A stretch of DNA of 33,677 nucleotides. It comes from an uncultured Chlorobiota bacterium (GTDB lineage: Bacteria > Bacteroidota > Bacteroidia > Bacteroidales > JAADGE01). The stretch's first letter is position 1. Each line of letters begins with the position of its first letter. The notes below the pieces were generated by a model. The model searched no databases. It was not told the origin of the DNA and was given only the letters and a program-made list of their open reading frames with translations. Positions 27,117 through 33,677 of this stretch are shown piece by piece. Location: NCBI GenBank assembly GCA_947311265.1, contig CAMZKQ010000022.1, forward strand, positions 1-33,677, in the 5' to 3' direction. Position numbers and translations under genes: made by a program.

Positions 27117-27629
27117 ATGAAAAAATTAATCACCGCCACGTTAGCAATAGTATTACTATTTTCTGCGTCTGACCTTTTTGCACAAAAAGGAAAATTTCAA
27201 GCTGTATTTATTTTCAACTTCTACAAACAAATGGAGTGGCCAGCAAAATACAAAAATACAGAATTTGTAATCGGTATCCTTGGGAAATCCGAAGTAAAGC
27301 CAATGCTCGAAAAGCTAACAACATCTAGAACATCAGGTGGGAGAACACGCTTTGTAATTAAACAATTCAATACCCCAAGCCAAATATCAAAATGCCAAAT
27401 GCTATACATACCCAGCAACCAAAGTGCTAAATTTAACGAAGTTACACGGAAACTTAGAGGCACATCAACACTCGTAATTACCGAAAAAGCAGGACTTGGA
27501 GGGCGAGGAGCAGGCATCAATTTTGTAAAAATAAACCGAAGGCTACGCTTTGAAATGAACCGCTCATCACTACGGAAAGCACATATAGAAGTGTCCCAGA
27601 TGCTAAAAACATTAGCCATTTTAATTTAA
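27117..27629 (+). CDS. YfiR family (DUF4154-like) secreted protein
   Basis: The track's first residue is a TTG at 27114; the ATG is at 27117. Signal peptide KKLITATLAIVLLFSASDLFAQ, then KFQAVFIFNFYKQMEWPAKYKNTEFVIGILG... and GRGAGINFVKINRRLRFEMNRSSLRKAHIEVSQMLKTLA. Confidence 0.82.
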   Translation: MKKLITATLAIVLLFSASDLFAQKGKFQAVFIFNFYKQMEWPAKYKNTEFVIGILGKSEVKPMLEKLTTSRTSGGRTRFVIKQFNTPSQISKCQMLYIPSNQSAKFNEVTRKLRGTSTLVITEKAGLGGRGAGINFVKINRRLRFEMNRSSLRKAHIEVSQMLKTLAILI

Positions 27630-27701
27630 AATAAAAACTTGTTATGAAATTAGTTGGATAGCCAACTAATTTCAACAAAAAACTATTGTAGAAAACGAAA
27701 C

Positions 27702-27738
27702 AGAAAACTCTCTGCAATTCTTTTGCGAGAGTTTTCTT
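27702..27738 (+). terminator. Terminator-like hairpin downstream of the YfiR-like gene
   Basis: AGAAAACTCTC...GAGAGTTTTCT, with inner GCAA/TTGC pairing. Confidence 0.6.
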
Positions 27739-27829
27739 AGCTAAAAAAAAAGAAGAACATCTAACCAAATACCATTAACAAACAATCCCCTAAAACAACT
27801 AAGTTTTAGGAACAAATACCACTTCCGTC

Positions 27830-29800
27830 ATGAAGAAATTTACTAAAATTGCCTGTATTGTAATCATTACAATAATTACAACACAATCTGCATTTGCACA
27901 AAAAAACGTAGGGATAAACACCCTAACACCCAACCCCAACGCAGTACTAGAACTCGTTGCCCCAGATGGCAACCAAGGCCTACTACTCCCCCGCCTAAGC
28001 ACCACACAGCGAAACGCCCCCAGTTTCCTAACTGCACTTGGCACAGCCGAAAACGGACTAATAGTATATGACACCACAGAACGAGCATTATACTGGTGGG
28101 ACGGCACAAGCTGGAAAACATTTACAGGAGCAGGTGCAGCATATACCGCAGGGATAGGCATACAAATTTTAGCCGGCGAAATTATAAACAGCTCCCCCGA
28201 CCAAGAAATTACACTGCAAGGCACAGGGGCAACAACCGTAACAGGCACATACCCCAACTTTACAATAACCACCACCGACAACACCGACGATGCCGATGCA
28301 GACCCCACTAACGAAATACAAACCTTTTCCTTTACAGGAAACGAATTTTTATTATCAGGCAGTGCAAATACAGCACTACTTTCCTCCACAACACCTGCTG
28401 ACGGACAGGTACTTGTTTGGAGTACAGACCATTGGGAAGCACAAGCTTTGGCAGGAATCGATAACCAAAACCTAGAACTTTTAGCAGACAATACATTATC
28501 CATAGAAGGTGGCAACTCGGTCGATTTATCTCCTTATTTAGATAATACCGATGCTCAGGATTTAAGTTTAGCAGGTAATATTTTAAGTTTAACCAATGAT
28601 GGTACAACAGTTGATTTGTCTAGTTTTGCTAATACTGATGCACAGGATTTATCTTGGAACGGCAATAAAATACAAATTTCAAATGGCGGTGATATAAACC
28701 TCTCCGCAACTCCCCCTGCAACTGGGGAAGTTTTAACATGGGATAATACAAATAGTCGTTGGGACGCAAGTGCCATACCTGCCCCAAGTTTAACCAATGC
28801 CAATATTTTCGTTGGAAATGCAGGCGGTACTGCCACAGGCGTACCCATGACTGGCGATGCAACCATAGACAATGCAGGTGCTTTAACCATAGCCAACAAT
28901 GCAGTAACCACCCCAAAAATATTAGACGGTGCAGTAACCACCGCAAAGATTGCCAACAATGCCATAACCACCGCTAAAATATTAGACGGTACAATTGCCA
29001 CAGTTGATATTGCCAACAATGCCGTAGATGGCACAAAAATAGACCTTTCAGGAAATACAGATGGAAATATTATGTACTACAGTGGCACAGGCTGGGTGCG
29101 TTTAGCAACAGGAGCAAATGATGAAGTTCTAAAATTAGCTGGCGGTGTGCCAACTTGGGCTACAGACAATGGCGACACCTACTCCGCAGGTAATGGCATA
29201 GCCATTGATGGTTCAAATGTAATTTCTAGTACCATTTGGAACATTAGTGGTGGCGATATAACCCTAGTCGCTCCTGCTAATAATATCGCCATTGGCGGTG
29301 CCGTTGATGCTAATTATAAACTAAAAGTTTACGGACGTTTTCAGTCCGCAGGGGTAAATGAACTCTCTGATGAGCGATGGAAACAAAATATTAAAACCCT
29401 TGAAGGAAGTAGCCTTAGTAAAGTAAAACAACTCCGTGGGGTAAACTACGACTGGCGAATTAGCGAGAACCCCGAAAGAAATTTCCCGAAAGGGAAACAG
29501 TTCGGTTTTATTGCCCAAGAGGTAGAAAAAGTATTCCCACTTGCCGTGGATACCGATAGCGAAGGCTACAAATCAGTACAATACAGCCACATGACTGCAC
29601 TACTGGTAGAGGCCATGAAGGAGCAACAAACCATAATTGAAAATCAGCAAAAACAAATTGATAATTTAAAAGCTGAACTTGCCACAAACACTACAAACAC
29701 TAACCAAACCAAGAGTATTAAAGCACAGTTAGAAAAAATGCAACAGCAAATTAAAAATATGCAAGCCCTACTAGATGCCTCTAACACCGCAGGTAAATAA
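27830..29800 (+). CDS. Tail-fiber-like secreted protein with C-terminal Peptidase_S74 (intramolecular chaperone) domain
   Basis: 656 aa. Signal peptide ...TTQSAFAQKNVGINTLTPNPNAVLELVAPDGNQGLLLPRLSTTQR; repeats NNAVTTPKILDGAVTTAKIANNAITTAKILDG; C-term ELSDERWKQNIKTLEGSSLSKVKQLRGVNYDWR...KQFGFIAQEVEKVFPLAV then coiled coil. Confidence 0.88.
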   Translation: MKKFTKIACIVIITIITTQSAFAQKNVGINTLTPNPNAVLELVAPDGNQGLLLPRLSTTQRNAPSFLTALGTAENGLIVYDTTERALYWWDGTSWKTFTGAGAAYTAGIGIQILAGEIINSSPDQEITLQGTGATTVTGTYPNFTITTTDNTDDADADPTNEIQTFSFTGNEFLLSGSANTALLSSTTPADGQVLVWSTDHWEAQALAGIDNQNLELLADNTLSIEGGNSVDLSPYLDNTDAQDLSLAGNILSLTNDGTTVDLSSFANTDAQDLSWNGNKIQISNGGDINLSATPPATGEVLTWDNTNSRWDASAIPAPSLTNANIFVGNAGGTATGVPMTGDATIDNAGALTIANNAVTTPKILDGAVTTAKIANNAITTAKILDGTIATVDIANNAVDGTKIDLSGNTDGNIMYYSGTGWVRLATGANDEVLKLAGGVPTWATDNGDTYSAGNGIAIDGSNVISSTIWNISGGDITLVAPANNIAIGGAVDANYKLKVYGRFQSAGVNELSDERWKQNIKTLEGSSLSKVKQLRGVNYDWRISENPERNFPKGKQFGFIAQEVEKVFPLAVDTDSEGYKSVQYSHMTALLVEAMKEQQTIIENQQKQIDNLKAELATNTTNTNQTKSIKAQLEKMQQQIKNMQALLDASNTAGK

Positions 29801-29820
29801 GTTGAAAATTGTTAGGTAAT

Positions 29821-29858
29821 ACTTACAACTTCATACTTACAACTTCATACTTACAACT
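29821..29858. repeat. Short tandem repeat, 14-bp unit ACTTACAACTTCAT, about 2.7 copies
   Basis: Two exact copies (29821-29834, 29835-29848) plus a partial (29849-29858). Confidence 0.95.
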
Positions 29859-29875
29859 TAAAAAAACATTTTCCA

Positions 29876-32800
29876 ATGAAAAAGTTTACCATTTATATAT
29901 CCGCCATACTAATTATTCTTGCAACAGCCTTGCCAGCCTCTGCACAGTTTATTGGCAATTACACAATAGACCCCACAGGGGTTGACGATACTGGTACAGA
30001 CCCTGGGGGTGTATCGGGCAAGAATTACCTCAACTTTACCGATGCAATTAGCACTTTGAAATCTTTTGGCGTAAGCGGAGCAGTTACTTTCGAGGTAGTA
30101 TCTGGCACTTACAACGAGCAAATTTCAATACCACAAATTACAGGGGCATCTGCTGCCAATACCATCACCTTTAAGTCGCAAGACCCAGCGATTTACGCCA
30201 CCTTACGCCACATTTCGTCCACTACCGATAACTGGGTAATAAAACTAGACGGTGCCGACTTTATTAGAATACAAGAACTCTCAATTATTACAGATCATAC
30301 TAATAGCAACGACGGCATAGTAATCTTTTTCGATGATACCAACAGTAGCATAGATGATATACAAATTTCAAGCTGCGATATACAAGGACGAGTGCTTGCA
30401 ACAATTGTACCCTCAGGGGCAGTAATTACAAGAGCACCAGCTGCTAGCAATGGAATATTCAATATTAGCATCAACGCCAATAGCATAACCAATGGCTCGT
30501 ATGGCATATATTTACCAGCATCTGCTACATTTCCCCATACAGGGCTTGTTATTTCTAATAATGATATTTATGATTTCAATTCGCATGGGATATTTGTAAA
30601 AAAGGGTACTGCCGTAGAAATTCTAAAAAATATTATTAAAAGCAAGCCTGTACCTGCTGCCCTTGCGGTAGGTTTACGGGCAGAAGAGTGCGGAGCAGGT
30701 ACTATTATAGACGGCAATAAGATAGAAGTAACAAGTGCTAGCCAGAATATAGGGCTTTGGCTTGAAAACTGCATAGGCACTAGCGGCACAGAGAACTTAA
30801 TCACAAACAATATGGTTGTAACCGCCAGTACAGGAACAGCCCAAACGTCCTACGGTATTCATTTTGAGAGCTCTACATGGACTAATGTATATTACAACTC
30901 GGTGCGAGTAAGTGGTGGTAAAAACGACTCCCCCGCCTTTTTCCTCGACATCTCTGCTGGAGCAAAAAACAACAGTATTCAAAATAATATTTTCACAAAT
31001 ATGAGCACAGGCGTTGCCATTAAAATAAATAACCCCTCCACGGAAAATGTTAATTACAACGACCTATACGCCACTTCGGGGGACGTTGGGCTTAAAGGCG
31101 CAGTAAAATACTCTACCCTTGCCACATGGCAAACCGCATCTGGCTACGATACCAACTCACTAAACCAAGATCCACAGTTTGTAGCCGGAAATGATTTACA
31201 CCTTTCGGTAGATATTCCTGCCTTTAAAATGAATGCTATACCTTCGGTTTTGGAAGATATAGACGGCACCCCACGTGGAGCAACCCCATACATAGGGGCT
31301 CACGAATTTATAACCCTACCCCCCGCAAGTCCCGAAAATGCACTCGATTTTGACGGAGTTAATGATAATGTTTCCGTTCCATACTCCGCCACGCTGGACT
31401 TCACAGACCAGTTTACTGTCGAAGCATGGATAAACCCTGCAACACTTGGAGAAAATGAAAAAATTGTTTCAAAGTCCAACGGAACAGACCATGGTTTTAT
31501 CCTTGCCCGAAGCGGGGGGAATGAAATTATTTTAGAAATGTGGAATACCGGAGGAACATATATCCAGGCTTTCGGCGGAAATTTGAAAATGGAATGGACT
31601 CACTTTGCCGCAAGCTGGAATAAAAACGGCGACCTTATTGTTTACATGAACGGCGTAGAAGTGGCCAAAACTCCCGGAGGAGGTCTGAATATTCGTAATG
31701 AAACAGGAGCTTTTGCTGATTTAACAATAGGTAAAGATTCCTGGGGAGGTACTTTCCCATTTGAAGGAAAAATAGACGAAGTACGCATTTGGGACTATGA
31801 AAGAACCCCCGACCAAATTAGAGAAAATATGTGCCAAACCATAAACACCAACTCCGCAGGTTTGGTCGCCTACTATACCTTCAACCAAGCCCCAGGAGAT
31901 GCAATAGACCAAACTGGCAACGGACATACCGGCACACGATTTGGCGGTCCTGTATATGTAGCCTCAACCGCCTTCACCACCTGGACTGGCAATACAGACA
32001 ATGATTGGACAAATGCCGCCAACTGGACAAACGGAATACCTAATACAAACTCTGTAAATGCAGGAATAACAAATCAAACAAATTCAGCAACAATTGCAGG
32101 TAGTGAAAATGTAAATCATCTTGTAATTGCATCAGGAGCAACATTAGAAAAATCTACATTTAATATAAAATCATCAGGAAATATTTTTAATTTTGGTTCA
32201 GATAATGGAACAGGTTACTTGGAACTCTTCGGAGGAACAGAGCAACACTATATAGCAGGAGATTTTGCAACATTAGAAGTAAATGACAACATCAATAATG
32301 TAGGTTTAGCAAGTTCTGTTAGTCTAAATACAGAAGTTAAAATGACAAATGGTAAAGTGTTCCTTTACGATAATGATTTTACACTTAATTCAGGAGCTAA
32401 TATTACAGGTTCAGTAGGGGCTAGTAACTATTTTGTAGCCGACCAAGTAGGAATTTTTGCACAAGATGTAGGAGCTTCGGCATCAGAAATATATCATATA
32501 GGAACAACTGCAAATTATTCACCCGCAACATTTACGAACAAATCAGCAACACTAGGTACATTTACCGCAAGAGTATTTCCTGATGTTAGAGATAATGGTT
32601 TGCAAACAGGAGGAGCTACAATCCCAACTATTGACGACTGTGTAAACCTCACATGGATACTAGGACAAACATCAGCAACGCCAATAAATTTTGACTTAAA
32701 TCTTCAATGGAATGCTACATCAGAAGGAGGCACATTTGACCGCACAAATTCAGCAATAGGTGACTATACCGCTGTATGGAACAGTACTATTGCAGCTCCT

Positions 32801-33677
32801 GCTGCTGGCGGAGCAAGTCCTTACACACAAAGTAGAACAGGCTTGTCAGCCTTAGGCTCTTATGCAGTTGGTGATTTAGAAAGTCCAATGGCACTAACTG
32901 GCATACCACCAGGGCATGCCCTCGACTTTGACGGCACAGACGACTATGTAAGTGCCGACGGTACTGCTTTTGATGGACTACCTGCAATTACAGTAGAAGC
33001 ATGGGTGAACCTGACAAACGCAGGGAACGATCAAAAAATAGTGGGGCAAGCTTTACTAGGTACTCCTTGGAAGGGTTTTATTTTAGGGGTTGCAGCTTCT
33101 AAAATAAAATTTGAAGTTTGGAATACTAACGAAACCAAATATACCATTCAAAATGGAACTGTTCCTTCCGGGCAGTGGGTACACCTTGCCCTTACGTGGA
33201 AAAAAAATGATAAAATGATAGCCTACATTAATGGCGAAGAAGTCGGAAACCTAGCAACAGCCAATTTTAACATAGCAGCAAGTAGCAGTAATTTAATTAT
33301 AGGAGCAGCCCCTTGGAGCCCCATCTACTTTAAGGTTAATGGGCAAATTGATGAACTTAGAGTTTGGAACACAGCACGTACTGCTTGCGAAATACGAGCA
33401 AATATGAATAACGAACTTATAGGCAACGAAGTAGGGCTTGTAGCTTATTATAATTTTAACCAAGGCGTAGCAGGAGCAAACAACGCAGGAGAAACTACTT
33501 TAATAGATAACTCTACAAACTCCCACAATGGCACATTAAATACCTTTGCACTTAGTGGAGCAACATCAAACTGGGTCGCCTCGGCAGCAAATGTAAATGA
33601 CCTTACCAACTTATCGGTTTGCACTACTTCTCCTAGTGCATTTCAAAAAGAAGTAGCAGCAAACTCTGATGTTATCG
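29876..33677 (+). CDS. Large secreted protein: parallel beta-helix region + two LamG-like (concanavalin A-fold) domains; truncated by right window edge
   Basis: Open frame from ATG 29876 to the edge (>1267 codons), absent from the ORF track. Signal peptide MKKFTIYISAILIILATALPASAQ; beta-helix-like ISNNDIYDFNSHGIFVKKGTAVEILKNIIKS; LamG units ALDFDGVNDNVSVPYS...KIDEVRIWDYERTPDQIRENM and ALDFDGTDDYVSADG...QIDELRVWNTARTACEIRANM. Confidence 0.9.
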   Translation, partial: MKKFTIYISAILIILATALPASAQFIGNYTIDPTGVDDTGTDPGGVSGKNYLNFTDAISTLKSFGVSGAVTFEVVSGTYNEQISIPQITGASAANTITFKSQDPAIYATLRHISSTTDNWVIKLDGADFIRIQELSIITDHTNSNDGIVIFFDDTNSSIDDIQISSCDIQGRVLATIVPSGAVITRAPAASNGIFNISINANSITNGSYGIYLPASATFPHTGLVISNNDIYDFNSHGIFVKKGTAVEILKNIIKSKPVPAALAVGLRAEECGAGTIIDGNKIEVTSASQNIGLWLENCIGTSGTENLITNNMVVTASTGTAQTSYGIHFESSTWTNVYYNSVRVSGGKNDSPAFFLDISAGAKNNSIQNNIFTNMSTGVAIKINNPSTENVNYNDLYATSGDVGLKGAVKYSTLATWQTASGYDTNSLNQDPQFVAGNDLHLSVDIPAFKMNAIPSVLEDIDGTPRGATPYIGAHEFITLPPASPENALDFDGVNDNVSVPYSATLDFTDQFTVEAWINPATLGENEKIVSKSNGTDHGFILARSGGNEIILEMWNTGGTYIQAFGGNLKMEWTHFAASWNKNGDLIVYMNGVEVAKTPGGGLNIRNETGAFADLTIGKDSWGGTFPFEGKIDEVRIWDYERTPDQIRENMCQTINTNSAGLVAYYTFNQAPGDAIDQTGNGHTGTRFGGPVYVASTAFTTWTGNTDNDWTNAANWTNGIPNTNSVNAGITNQTNSATIAGSENVNHLVIASGATLEKSTFNIKSSGNIFNFGSDNGTGYLELFGGTEQHYIAGDFATLEVNDNINNVGLASSVSLNTEVKMTNGKVFLYDNDFTLNSGANITGSVGASNYFVADQVGIFAQDVGASASEIYHIGTTANYSPATFTNKSATLGTFTARVFPDVRDNGLQTGGATIPTIDDCVNLTWILGQTSATPINFDLNLQWNATSEGGTFDRTNSAIGDYTAVWNSTIAAPAAGGASPYTQSRTGLSALGSYAVGDLESPMALTGIPPGHALDFDGTDDYVSADGTAFDGLPAITVEAWVNLTNAGNDQKIVGQALLGTPWKGFILGVAASKIKFEVWNTNETKYTIQNGTVPSGQWVHLALTWKKNDKMIAYINGEEVGNLATANFNIAASSSNLIIGAAPWSPIYFKVNGQIDELRVWNTARTACEIRANMNNELIGNEVGLVAYYNFNQGVAGANNAGETTLIDNSTNSHNGTLNTFALSGATSNWVASAANVNDLTNLSVCTTSPSAFQKEVAANSDVI

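Noticed and set aside
27799-28515. 238-aa minus ORF overlapping the S74 gene
   Set aside because: Antisense of C-rich coding DNA; low-complexity Ser/Val/Pro translation; the plus-strand gene has signal peptide and domain support.
28555-29034. 159-aa minus ORF over the S74 repeats
   Set aside because: Apparent Ala/Val repeat is only the complement of the repetitive plus-strand coding sequence.
29821-29858. CRISPR-like array
   Set aside because: 14-bp units are directly abutting without spacers; a simple tandem repeat.
1-33677. tRNA/rRNA genes, IS elements, CRISPR-Cas or defence operons
   Set aside because: None recognised by eye; no transposase, integrase or Cas-like translation in the track.

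Overview
Window from a Bacteroidota-like genome (inferred: TAnnTTTG-type promoter boxes, MKK-type lipoprotein/signal peptides, GldN-like and LamG/S74 secreted proteins, ATP-type pckA, mce). Most of it is ordinary chromosome. Minus-strand genes: penicillin acylase (cut by the left edge), GH13 amylase lipoprotein, CheR, a lipoprotein, DUF5063-like protein, serA, serC, dihydropyrimidinase, MscS channel, RelA/SpoT homolog, HD-type hydrolase and tyrA. Plus-strand genes: mdh, TPR-SpoIIE phosphatase, pckA, mce, YfiR-like protein. The most unusual locus is 8110-12246, a secreted ankyrin-repeat protein (about 19 repeats by eye). Its C-terminal half carries four copies of a motif resembling the type IX secretion/gliding protein GldN, in an apparent A-B-A-B duplication. 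The right end (27.1-33.7 kb) is an accessory-looking surface-protein locus: a YfiR-like protein, a tail-fiber/Peptidase_S74 protein, and a >1267-codon beta-helix + 2x LamG protein cut by the right edge. The supplied ORF track omits both edge-truncated genes. Other points flagged: an RSH protein with an apparently degenerate synthetase domain, a possible attenuator before tyrA, a palindromic operator candidate before mce, an unannotated 44-aa ORF, and a 14-bp tandem repeat before the LamG gene. All family calls come from reading motifs, not from database searches.
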